From: Janthinobacterium sp. | GTDB lineage: Bacteria; Pseudomonadota; Gammaproteobacteria; Burkholderiales; Burkholderiaceae_D | Length of the DNA stretch: 64,000 bases | Reading direction: 5' to 3' | NCBI GenBank assembly: GCA_003133225.1 | Contig: PKWL01000063.1 | Location: forward strand, 1 to 64,000 | Shown here: positions 38,357-46,575 of the stretch, piece by piece | Layout of the letters: each line of letters begins with the position of its first letter | How positions within the stretch are numbered: position 1 is the first letter of the stretch | Program-made: the position numbers and the translations under genes | Notes under the pieces: generated by a model | What the model saw: only the letters and a program-made list of their open reading frames with translations | Told to the model about the DNA's origin: nothing | The model's database searches: none

Positions 38357-40735
38357 TTAAATGCCGTACGGAATCCAGATATTTTTCACCTGGCTCGCAT
38401 GCGCCAAAACTACTCGTCCTCCGCTTTGAGCCATGTTATACCAGTCTCGTCCCTGCGCGCCACCAACCCAAGTGCGCTTTAAAGAGCGGGCCGAAAGGCG
38501 CTCCACTTCTGCGCAGCCCGCGGCCGAACCGTCGTGACGCCACACCGCGTCGATGTCCGCGTGGCTGGCCAAAACGCGCGCTAGTTCGTCCGCGCTGCCG
38601 GTCACGATATTGACCACGCCGTCCGCCAAGTCGGAGGTGTCGAGCACTTGGTACAGATCTAGCGCGGACAAGGGATGCGCCTGCGACGGCACCACCACCA
38701 CGCGGTTGCCGAGCGCGATCGCCGGCGCCACCAGCGCGACCAAGCCCAGTAAAGGCGCTTCGTTCGGACACACGATGCCAATCACGCCGACCGGTTCATT
38801 GAGCGCGACGATCATGCCGCGTAGCGGCGGCTGGTGCACCAGGCCGTCATACTTGTCGGCCCAAGCGGCATAGTAGAACATACGCTCGATGGCTGCCTGC
38901 ACTTCATTTTCTGGATTTTTATTGCCCGTCATGGCGCCGATGCGCAACGCGAACTCGTCGGCCCGAACGGCTAGGTTTTCCGCCACGTAGTACAGCACCT
39001 GGGCACGACTGTGCGCGCTCGCCCTAGCCCAGCCGGTCGCCTTGCGGGCCGCTTCGACAGCGTTGCGGATGTCCTTGCGGTTGCCTACACCGATGTCGGC
39101 TAGGAAGCTGCCGTTGGCGCCGAAAACGGCGCGGCTGTAGGCGCCATCTGGGCGCATCTGCTTGCCGCCGATGTACAATTTTGCCGTGCGGTCAATGCCA
39201 GACGAGTTGGCTGGCGAAGCCGCACCGGGTCTTGCCATCACGCTCATAAAAGGCGCCGCCGGGCGCACGTCCTCGGCCAAAGGCGTCAAGTATTCAAGCA
39301 TGCCCTCGCGCCCGCCCTCGCGGCCGAAGCCAGATTCGCGGCAGCCGCCGAAGCCGCATGCGGCATCGAACTGATTGGCAGTATTGATCCAGACCACGCC
39401 CGCCTTTAATTCCGGCGCGACGTCAAGCGCCAGGCTGATCGATTCGGTCCAGACGCAAGCGGCCAGGCCATAGACCGTGTTGTTGGCCAGCGCGACCGCC
39501 TCGGGTGGAGTGCGAAAGCTCATCGCCACTAGCACCGGTCCGAAAATTTCAGCTTGCGCGACGGCAGCCGAAGTGGACCCTCCCGTGATCAGGGTCGGCG
39601 CGAACCAGGAGCCGCCGGCCGGCACATCGCAGGCTGGCTGCCACACGGTACAGCCGTCGGCGCGAGCCGATGCCACCAGCGCTGCAAGACGCTGCTGCCA
39701 AAACGGGCCGGCCAGAGCGCCGATGTCGGTCGACTTGTCGAGCGGCGAACCGAGGCGCAAAATTTCCATGCGCGCGCGAACCTTGTGCAAGAAACGTTCT
39801 TCGATCGATTCTTGCACCAGCAGGCGCGACCCGGCGCAGCACATTTGGCCCTGATTAAACCAGATCGAATCGACCAGGCCTTCGACGGCGGCATCCAGAT
39901 CGGCGTCTTCGAAGACGATGAACGGCGATTTTCCGCCCAGTTCCAGCGCTAACTTTTTGCCGCTGCCGGCCGTGGCTTCGCGAATCAGGCGCCCTACTTC
40001 GGTCGACCCGGTGAAACTCACCTTGTCGATGCCTGCATGCTTGACGATGGCTTCACCCACCGCGGCACCGCCTGTGACAATATTGACCACGCCCGCTGGT
40101 ACGCCGGCCTGCACACACAGTTCGCCGAACAACAGCGCGCTCAACCCTGTGAATTCAGACGGTTTGAAGACGACCGCGTTGCCGCCAGCCAGTGCCGGCG
40201 CGATTTTCCAAGACAACATCAGCAATGGAAAATTCCATGGCACGATCTGGCCCACCACGCCGAGCGCGCGGTGGTCGGGAAATTGCTCCGCCTGGAGTTG
40301 AGCCCAACCGGCGTGATAATAAAAATGGCGCGCGGCCAGCGGCACGTCAATGTCGCGCGTTTCGCGGATCGTCTTGCCATTGTCTAGGGATTCGAGCACG
40401 GCGAACAAGCGCGCTTTTTTTTGCAAAAGACGCGCCAGTGCATACATGATGCGCGCGCGGCTATGCCCGCCCAACGCCTGCCAAGCCGGCTGGGCCCGGC
40501 GCGCCGCTTCGACAGCGCGATCGACGTCGCAGTGGGAGGCTTGTGTCAGCTCGGCTAGCTGCGATCCGTCAGCCGGGTTGGTTGAATTGAACAACGCGCC
40601 CGGCTCGCTCCACGCGTTGTCGATAAAGAGACCGAAGCGACGCTGATGCAAGTCCAGCCACGCTTTTGCTTCTTGTTGGCTTTCGGGTGCAGGGCCATAG
40701 TCCATTGTGCTGAGAATCTCGTTTACTGTCGCCAT
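38357..40735 (-). CDS. Double-domain aldehyde dehydrogenase (ALDH16-like)
   Basis: A 792-residue protein with two ALDH units. The first (about 30-490) is complete: PWNFPLLMLSWKIAPAL, ELGGKSPFIVFEDADLD, and the catalytic cysteine in NQGQMCCAGSR. The second (about 515-792) keeps a coenzyme-binding part (VIGIVCPNEAPLLG) but is cut short before the catalytic cysteine, so it is probably structural. Such double ALDHs occur in deoxyribonucleoside operons. Here it would oxidise the acetaldehyde made by DeoC, or a related aldehyde. It lies 13 nt after deoC. Confidence 0.88.
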   Translation of the reverse strand: MATVNEILSTMDYGPAPESQQEAKAWLDLHQRRFGLFIDNAWSEPGALFNSTNPADGSQLAELTQASHCDVDRAVEAARRAQPAWQALGGHSRARIMYALARLLQKKARLFAVLESLDNGKTIRETRDIDVPLAARHFYYHAGWAQLQAEQFPDHRALGVVGQIVPWNFPLLMLSWKIAPALAGGNAVVFKPSEFTGLSALLFGELCVQAGVPAGVVNIVTGGAAVGEAIVKHAGIDKVSFTGSTEVGRLIREATAGSGKKLALELGGKSPFIVFEDADLDAAVEGLVDSIWFNQGQMCCAGSRLLVQESIEERFLHKVRARMEILRLGSPLDKSTDIGALAGPFWQQRLAALVASARADGCTVWQPACDVPAGGSWFAPTLITGGSTSAAVAQAEIFGPVLVAMSFRTPPEAVALANNTVYGLAACVWTESISLALDVAPELKAGVVWINTANQFDAACGFGGCRESGFGREGGREGMLEYLTPLAEDVRPAAPFMSVMARPGAASPANSSGIDRTAKLYIGGKQMRPDGAYSRAVFGANGSFLADIGVGNRKDIRNAVEAARKATGWARASAHSRAQVLYYVAENLAVRADEFALRIGAMTGNKNPENEVQAAIERMFYYAAWADKYDGLVHQPPLRGMIVALNEPVGVIGIVCPNEAPLLGLVALVAPAIALGNRVVVVPSQAHPLSALDLYQVLDTSDLADGVVNIVTGSADELARVLASHADIDAVWRHDGSAAGCAEVERLSARSLKRTWVGGAQGRDWYNMAQSGGRVVLAHASQVKNIWIPYGI

Positions 40736-40748
40736 GAAGAATCGCTAT

Positions 40749-41711
40749 TTATGGTTGCGCGTGACGGTGGTTGGCCGAGTAGGCCCCGGTCACAAAATAT
40801 TCGAGCTGGCGCTCGATGTCGGTTAGTAGGCTCGATGCACCGATACGAAATAGATGCGGCTCGAGCCAGTCGCGCCCCAACTCCTCCTTCACCAACGTCA
40901 AGTATTGCAACGCGCTTTGCGCCGAACTTATCCCCCCGGCCGGCTTGAAACCGACCTGATAGCCAGTTTGCTCCTGGTATTCGCGGATCGTGCGCACCAT
41001 CGTTAGCGCCACCGGAATCGTTGCGTTCACAACTTCCTTGCCGGTTGAAGTCTTGATAAAATCGGCACCCGCCATCATGCACACCCAGGACGCCTTTGCC
41101 ACATTGTCTAGCATCAGCAAGTCGCCCGTCGCCAGAATCGCCTTGAGATGCGCAGCGCCACAAGCCTGGCGGCAGGCCAGTATTTCATCGTATAGGGTTG
41201 TCCAGTTAGCCCTCAACACATGCTGGCGGGTGATCGCGATATCGATCTCAGTGGCGCCGGCGGCGACCGATACTTCAATCTCGCGCAGTTTGGTCTCCAT
41301 GCTGCTAAGGCCGGCCGGGAAGCCAGCCGAGACGGCGGCGATTGGCATGCGACTGCCGTTTAAGACACGCGCCGCCGTCGCCACCATCTCATGGTAAACG
41401 CAGACGGCGCCGGTGCGTAGAACGGCCACCCCTAACGCTTCCATCAAGTCGGAGCGCAGCGGGTGCATGGCTTTCATGCACAGGCGCTCGACGCGCCCCG
41501 GGGTGTCGTCGCCGCCCAAGGTAGTTAGGTCGATCAGGCTGATCGCCTTGACCAGCCAGGCCGCCTGGTATTCTTTTTTCACTGTGCGGCGCTTGACCAG
41601 GCTGGCCGCGCGACGCTCCGAGGCCGAGCGATTAACGCGAATGCGATTAATCCAGCCGAGGTCGAGGCCCATGCCCTCGTTGCGTCTAAAGCCGGAGGGA
41701 GCGGCAATCAT
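40749..41711 (-). CDS. deoC: Deoxyribose-phosphate aldolase
   Basis: A 320-residue class I aldolase that splits 2-deoxyribose-5-phosphate into acetaldehyde and glyceraldehyde-3-phosphate. The Schiff-base lysine is in GADFIKTSTGK, and the second lysine in VGFKPAGGI. EIDIAITRQHVL is the substrate-binding strand. The N-terminal extension of about 60 residues is typical of the long DeoC form. It overlaps deoB by 4 nt. Confidence 0.95.
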   Translation of the reverse strand: MIAAPSGFRRNEGMGLDLGWINRIRVNRSASERRAASLVKRRTVKKEYQAAWLVKAISLIDLTTLGGDDTPGRVERLCMKAMHPLRSDLMEALGVAVLRTGAVCVYHEMVATAARVLNGSRMPIAAVSAGFPAGLSSMETKLREIEVSVAAGATEIDIAITRQHVLRANWTTLYDEILACRQACGAAHLKAILATGDLLMLDNVAKASWVCMMAGADFIKTSTGKEVVNATIPVALTMVRTIREYQEQTGYQVGFKPAGGISSAQSALQYLTLVKEELGRDWLEPHLFRIGASSLLTDIERQLEYFVTGAYSANHRHAQP

Positions 41712-42901
41712 ACCAATTTACTTCCATGTGCTAGCGGAGTGACGTCGAGATGATGAGCGACGGTTTGGCCAATGTCGGAAAAACTGTCGGAGATGCCCAA
41801 GTCGCGCGCTTGGATGCCGGGACCGAAAAAGATCATCGGGATGTATTCCCGCGTGTGGTCTGACCCCGGCCAAGTGGGATCGCAGCCGTGGTCGGCAGTG
41901 ATAGCGACCAGGTCGCCCGCCTTCAATTTCGTCATGAACTCGGGCAGGCGTGCGTCCAATTCTTGCAGCGCATTCGCGTAACCGGCGCTGTCGCGGCGAT
42001 GGCCAAAGGATTGGTCGAATTCGACAAAGTTGACAAAAGTCAAGGAGCCGTCCCCGACTTCATCGGCAACCTTTAGCAGCGCGTCGAACAGAGCCATGTT
42101 GCCATCGGCCTTGACCGAGCGCGAGACGCCCTGTCCCGCAAAGATCTCACTGATCTTGCCCAGAGCGACTACTTCGCCGCCCGCGTCTTTCACGTGGTCA
42201 AGCAGGGTCGGGGCCGGCGGCGGGACCGCATAATCGCGACGGTTGGCAGTACGCCGATAGTTGCCGTTTTCACCCAAAAATGGGCGCGCGATAACACGTC
42301 CGATGTTGTATGGCGCGACCAGCGTGAACGCGCACCGGCAAACGGCATACAGGCGCTCCAGGCCAAACGTCCTTTCATGCGCCGCAATTTGCAGCACGGA
42401 GTCGCCCGAGGTGTAGATGATCAGCTTACCCGTGGCAACATGCTCGTTTCCGAAGCGGTTGATGATCTCGGTGCCGGAAGCGTGACAGTTACCCAGAAAA
42501 CCGGAGACGCCGCTTTGCTCTTTCAAAGCCGCGGTCAGCTCGGGCGGGAAGGACGGCGTCGTGCGCGGAAAGTAACCCCACTCGAAATCGACCGGCAAGC
42601 CGGCAATTTCCCAGTGACCGCTTTGGCTGTCCTTGCCCGTCGAGCGCTCGCGCGCAGCGCCATAGGCTCCTGTGAAACCGCAGCGAAGGGAAAACCCTTC
42701 GGCCCATTCGCCGCTGGCGACATGAGCGGCGGCGGCCAGGCCGAGCTGCTCGAGATTGGGCAGGCGCATCGGCTTGCCGCTGACGAAGGCTGCGCGGGCG
42801 ATATGGCCGAAGGTATTGGCGCCGACGTCGCCAAACAGACCGGCATCCGGTGTGGCCCCCAGCCCAAAGGAATCGAGCAAGAGGATGAAAGCGCGTGCCA
42901 T
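41708..42901 (-). CDS. deoB: Phosphopentomutase
   Basis: A 397-residue alkaline-phosphatase-fold mutase converting (deoxy)ribose-1-phosphate to the 5-phosphate. Metal ligands appear in LLLDSFGLGATPDA, ITADHGCDPTWPGSDHTRE and the FVEFDQSFGHRRD region. The phosphoacceptor loop reads GKDSQSGHWE, where relatives I recall have Thr in the DT-x-T-GHWE motif; Ser may serve the same role. It feeds deoC, with which it overlaps by 4 nt. Confidence 0.94.
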   Translation of the reverse strand: MARAFILLLDSFGLGATPDAGLFGDVGANTFGHIARAAFVSGKPMRLPNLEQLGLAAAAHVASGEWAEGFSLRCGFTGAYGAARERSTGKDSQSGHWEIAGLPVDFEWGYFPRTTPSFPPELTAALKEQSGVSGFLGNCHASGTEIINRFGNEHVATGKLIIYTSGDSVLQIAAHERTFGLERLYAVCRCAFTLVAPYNIGRVIARPFLGENGNYRRTANRRDYAVPPPAPTLLDHVKDAGGEVVALGKISEIFAGQGVSRSVKADGNMALFDALLKVADEVGDGSLTFVNFVEFDQSFGHRRDSAGYANALQELDARLPEFMTKLKAGDLVAITADHGCDPTWPGSDHTREYIPMIFFGPGIQARDLGISDSFSDIGQTVAHHLDVTPLAHGSKLV

Positions 42902-42989
42902 GAAGGATCCTCGTTTGATAATGCTGTAGTGTAGGCCGACTTTGCCATCCTGCCTTAAAAGGGCGACTCTGCCGTCCCCCGCAGTGGCC

Positions 42990-43907
42990 TCATGTTGGCG
43001 GCGTGCCTGCGATGTTGTCGAGGAAAGCTTGGATCAGCTTGACCAGGTCGACAGCTCCGATCGCCGCATATTTCAAGGTCTGCTCGTGCGATAGGGGAAG
43101 CTCGGACATGCCTTCGGCCAGGTTCGTAATGACGGACACTGCCACCACCTTCAGGCCGCAATGGCGGGCCGAGATCACTTCCGGCACCACCGACATGCCG
43201 ACCACGTCGGCGCCCAGGCGAGCCATCATGCGGATTTCGGCGGCGGTCTCGAAATTCGGGCCAGGGACAGCCGCGAACACGCCTTCGTGCAAGGTAATGC
43301 CCTGCTTCGCCGCGCTCTTTTGCACCTGCTTGTAGAGGGCATGGTCGTAGGCATTGGCCATGCTGAAAAAGCGCGGGCCGAAACGCTCGTCGTTCGGGCC
43401 GGCCAGCGGCGAGCCTGGCAGCAAATTGATGTGGTCGGTAAGCGCCACCAGGCTGCCAGCCCCGACTTCAGGGCGCAGCGAGCCGGCCGCGTTGGTCACG
43501 AACAAGATCTCACAGCCGATCAGCTTGAGGCTGCGAATGGCGTTGGTCATGACGCCCATACCGTAGCCTTCGTAGAAGTGGCCGCGGCCCTTCATGCACA
43601 CCACCGCCACCTTGGACAAGGTGCCCATCACGAGTTCGCCCGCATGCCCTTGCACCGTGCTAATTGGGAAGCCCGGCAAGGCGTCGAAGCTGATCGTGAC
43701 GGCATCGCTTATCTGTTCTGCCAGTAGGCCCAGGCCGGACCCTAGAATGATTGCGACCCGCGGTTTGAAATTGGCCGGCGCACGGGCCAAGATGATTTGC
43801 GCGGCGTCGAATGCGAAATGATCAGGCAAAGTTGGCCTCGTCTTTTTAGTGGACTGTTCGTTGGTATGGCACTTCCGACGATGCAAGGCGCCTGGAGCGA
43901 CGTTCAA
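42990..43907 (-). CDS. Purine-nucleoside phosphorylase (trimeric, PNP-I type)
   Basis: A purine-nucleoside phosphorylase that releases guanine/hypoxanthine and (deoxy)ribose-1-phosphate. Family motifs are LGSGLGLLAEQI, MKGRGHFYEGYGMGVMTNAIR, TNAAGSLRPEVGAGSLV, AAVPGPNFETAAEIRM and SVVPEVISARHCGLKV. The start is doubtful: the full frame begins at a TTG (43907), while a second TTG at 43829 has GAGG 7 nt upstream and gives the usual N-terminus. It lies between guaD and deoB, supplying both enzymes with substrate. Confidence 0.92.
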   Translation of the reverse strand: MNVAPGALHRRKCHTNEQSTKKTRPTLPDHFAFDAAQIILARAPANFKPRVAIILGSGLGLLAEQISDAVTISFDALPGFPISTVQGHAGELVMGTLSKVAVVCMKGRGHFYEGYGMGVMTNAIRSLKLIGCEILFVTNAAGSLRPEVGAGSLVALTDHINLLPGSPLAGPNDERFGPRFFSMANAYDHALYKQVQKSAAKQGITLHEGVFAAVPGPNFETAAEIRMMARLGADVVGMSVVPEVISARHCGLKVVAVSVITNLAEGMSELPLSHEQTLKYAAIGAVDLVKLIQAFLDNIAGTPPT

Positions 43908-44217
43908 ATGACTACCTAGTTGGCGCGCGAGCGGGCCCTGGTACCACTATGCATCATCCCCCACCCAAATGGCAAATGCCGTTTGGATGGCAAGGTCAAA
44001 TAAAACGCAATGAACCCGTCCTTTTGCAGTCTTTTGCGCAGTTCAGCCACGCCGCCCCCCGCGCCATCCTGGGCCCGGGTCACAGGTGGCGTTGATGGCG
44101 CACCGCGGCGCCGCAACCATTCGCCACTGCGGCTCATTGGCGCAGTCAGTCGCTGCCCCGCTGGCCGTGGCGAATCAGGGCGAGCGTTCTCAACAGAATA
44201 AAAAAAACCGTTCCGCT
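43908..44217. other. Interval between guaD and the PNP gene, with a hairpin
   Basis: A compact hairpin, CCAAATGGC-AAAT-GCCGTTTGG (43965-43986), lies about 60 nt before the PNP gene. It splits the long minus-strand string and may separate a xanthine/guanine unit from a nucleoside unit. A minus-strand frame (43916-44137) could encode about 73 residues but has no ribosome binding site. Confidence 0.45.
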
Positions 44218-45531
44218 CTAGGGACGCTGATGCACGAGACGCCCGCCGGAATAGGTGGCTGCCACAACGCGGTCGTCGCCCAGGAGCGCCAGTGCAAACA
44301 GCAGCTCTTCCAGACTGTTGCAACGCTCGGTGCGGCGCGCCAGTAAGGGCGTGCCTTGCGGGTCGAGCACGATGAAATCCGCTTCCGTGCCAGCCACGAA
44401 ATTGCCGATTGTTCCTTGCAATTGCATGCTGCGCGCCGCGCCCAGCGTCGCCAGGTAAAACAGGCGCAGGCCGGCCAAATGCTTGCCTTGTAAGCGCGCC
44501 ACCTTATAGGCTTCATTCATTGTTTGCAACATCGAAAACGAAGTGCCGCCGCCGATGTCGGTCGCCAAAGATAGCGACATGCGGGCCGCGTCAGCCCGCT
44601 CGAAATCGAACAGGCCACTGCCTAGAAACAGGTTGGAGGTGGGGCAAATCGCCGCTGCCGACCCGCTTTCCGCCATCCGCTCGCGGTCGCGCTCGTCAAG
44701 CCAAAGGCAGTGTCCGAACATGGCGCGCGGTCTCAGCATGCCGTAGTGGTCATATACGTCGAGGTAGCTGCGCGCATGTGGAAACAAGGTCTTGACGCGC
44801 TTGCTTTCCTGCTCATTTTCGGATACGTGGGTTTGCAAAAAGGTGTCGGGGTAGGCGCGGGCGAGTTCTCCAGCCAGCTGCAACTGGGCCTCGCTCGACG
44901 TCACGGCAAAACGCGGCGTGATCGCGTACAGTGCGCGTCCACGCTTGTGCCAAGTCTGTATCAGCTCGGCCGTCTCGCGCGCGCTGCTCTCGGCCGTGTC
45001 GCGCAAATAATCGGGACAATTGCGGTCCATCATGACCTTGCCGGCCACCATGCGCAGCTGGCGCGCTTCGCTGGCACTGAAAAACGCATCCACCGACTGC
45101 GGGTGTACCGTGCAATACACCATCGCCGTCGTGGTGCCACAACGCAGCAACTCGTCGAGAAAGAATTCGGCGACTTGGCGCGCGTGTTCGGGATCGGCGA
45201 ACTGGCGCTCGGTCGGGAACGTGAAGGTGTCCAGCCACGGCAGCAGGCCCGGCGCGGAGGAGGCAATCATGTCAGTTTGTGGAAAATGCACGTGACTATC
45301 GATGAAACCGGGCATGATGATCTTGCCGCTGTAATCAAGTAGCGGGGTGCCCGGCGGGAGCGCCGGATACAGCTTGGCGTAGTCGCCGGCGGCCTGCACT
45401 TTGTCATCGGCCACGATCAATAGGCCATCCTCATGCCAAGCATGGGATGCAAGGTCGAAAGCCGGGTCGGCATGAAAGTGCAACACACTGGCGCGGTAGG
45501 CTTGCATTTTAGGGGGGGGCGCAATCGGCAT
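44218..45531 (-). CDS. guaD: Guanine deaminase
   Basis: A 437-residue amidohydrolase converting guanine to xanthine, the substrate of the xanthine dehydrogenase encoded upstream. Zn ligands are in PGFIDSHVHFPQTD, in QTHVSENEQE and in SLATDIGGGTSFSML, with FGHCLWLDERD in between. GGAAAG precedes the ATG at 45531 by 6 nt; an internal ATG at 45507 is an alternative. It follows xdhC by 18 nt on the same strand. Confidence 0.95.
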   Translation of the reverse strand: MPIAPPPKMQAYRASVLHFHADPAFDLASHAWHEDGLLIVADDKVQAAGDYAKLYPALPPGTPLLDYSGKIIMPGFIDSHVHFPQTDMIASSAPGLLPWLDTFTFPTERQFADPEHARQVAEFFLDELLRCGTTTAMVYCTVHPQSVDAFFSASEARQLRMVAGKVMMDRNCPDYLRDTAESSARETAELIQTWHKRGRALYAITPRFAVTSSEAQLQLAGELARAYPDTFLQTHVSENEQESKRVKTLFPHARSYLDVYDHYGMLRPRAMFGHCLWLDERDRERMAESGSAAAICPTSNLFLGSGLFDFERADAARMSLSLATDIGGGTSFSMLQTMNEAYKVARLQGKHLAGLRLFYLATLGAARSMQLQGTIGNFVAGTEADFIVLDPQGTPLLARRTERCNSLEELLFALALLGDDRVVAATYSGGRLVHQRP

Positions 45532-45549
45532 TAGATTCTTTCCAGGGTC

Positions 45550-46575
45550 TTACACTTTTATGGCAGGCAAGCCGGCGCCGACCGGCCGCGGCGGCGCGCC
45601 TCCGATCCGGGCGTCCGCCTCCCACACCATGAGTAATTGGGCGCAAACAGAGGCGGCTATCACGCACGGCGCCTTGTTGGTGATGCCTGGCAGGCCGATC
45701 GGACATACCATGGCGGCAATCCGATCGGGCGCGCAGCCGCGCGCGCGCAAACGGTGCTCGAACTGGCGGCGCTTGGTCTGGGAGCCGATCAAACCGAACC
45801 AGCCGACGTCGGCGCGTGCCATGATAGCCTCGGTCAGGCGCAGGTCAAGTGCGTGGCTATGGGTCATGACTAAAAAGCTGGCGCCGGCGGGCGCCTGTTC
45901 GACCAGCGCTTCCGGCGTATCAGAAGCTTCTTGCATGGCGTTGGCCGGCAGCGTGGCTGGGAACAGGTCGGCGCGCTCATCCACCCAAGTTATGTGGCAT
46001 GGCAAGTCGGCCAGCGCGCGCACCAGCGCCGCACCAACGTGCCCGGCGCCAAACAGGGTCAAGTGGGCCTGCGGCGCCCGGCAGGCATCGACCAACCAGC
46101 GGCGCCCGCCATCATCTTGCAACACATGAGTTGCGTTGGCGCACGCAAACGATGGCAAACCAGTGCCGGCGCCGGCAATGATGGTGCCGCACGCGTCCAA
46201 CAAGACGGACGTGGCACCATCGATACAAGACAGGCGCCAGCGATCTTGCCGCGGGCATCGGTCCAAACCGCTAAGCACCGCCTCCAGCGCGGCGCCTATC
46301 GGCTCGAACACCAGATGCACGACCCCGCCGCAACACTGGCCCAAGCTGGCCCCAAGGGGGAATCGTTGCAGGCTGACGGGGCTCACGCTTAACAGCATGC
46401 GTCGGGCCAATTCCAGGGCGCGCATTTCCAGGTGGCCGCCGCCGATGGTACCGAACTGCTGCCTTTGCGTTACCACCATTTTAGTGCCCGCCGCACGTGG
46501 GCCGGAGCCTTCCACCATGGCCACCGTCACCAGCACCGCCGGATCGCAGCCCACTCCGGTCAGCCAGTCATTCAT
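45550..46575 (-). CDS. xdhC: Xanthine dehydrogenase accessory protein XdhC
   Basis: A 341-residue maturation factor that binds molybdenum cofactor, aids its sulfuration, and delivers it to XdhB. The N-terminal XdhC/CoxI domain has EGSGPRAAGTKMVV and GTIGGGHLE. The C-terminal Rossmann domain has LFGAGHVGAALVRAL and LVMTHSHALDL. It overlaps the end of xdhB by 4 nt, which indicates coupling. Confidence 0.95.
   Translation of the reverse strand: MNDWLTGVGCDPAVLVTVAMVEGSGPRAAGTKMVVTQRQQFGTIGGGHLEMRALELARRMLLSVSPVSLQRFPLGASLGQCCGGVVHLVFEPIGAALEAVLSGLDRCPRQDRWRLSCIDGATSVLLDACGTIIAGAGTGLPSFACANATHVLQDDGGRRWLVDACRAPQAHLTLFGAGHVGAALVRALADLPCHITWVDERADLFPATLPANAMQEASDTPEALVEQAPAGASFLVMTHSHALDLRLTEAIMARADVGWFGLIGSQTKRRQFEHRLRARGCAPDRIAAMVCPIGLPGITNKAPCVIAASVCAQLLMVWEADARIGGAPPRPVGAGLPAIKV

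Noticed and set aside
43916-44137. Minus-strand frame of about 73 codons between guaD and the PNP gene
   Set aside because: The sequence looks somewhat protein-like, but there is no Shine-Dalgarno, and a hairpin falls inside it.
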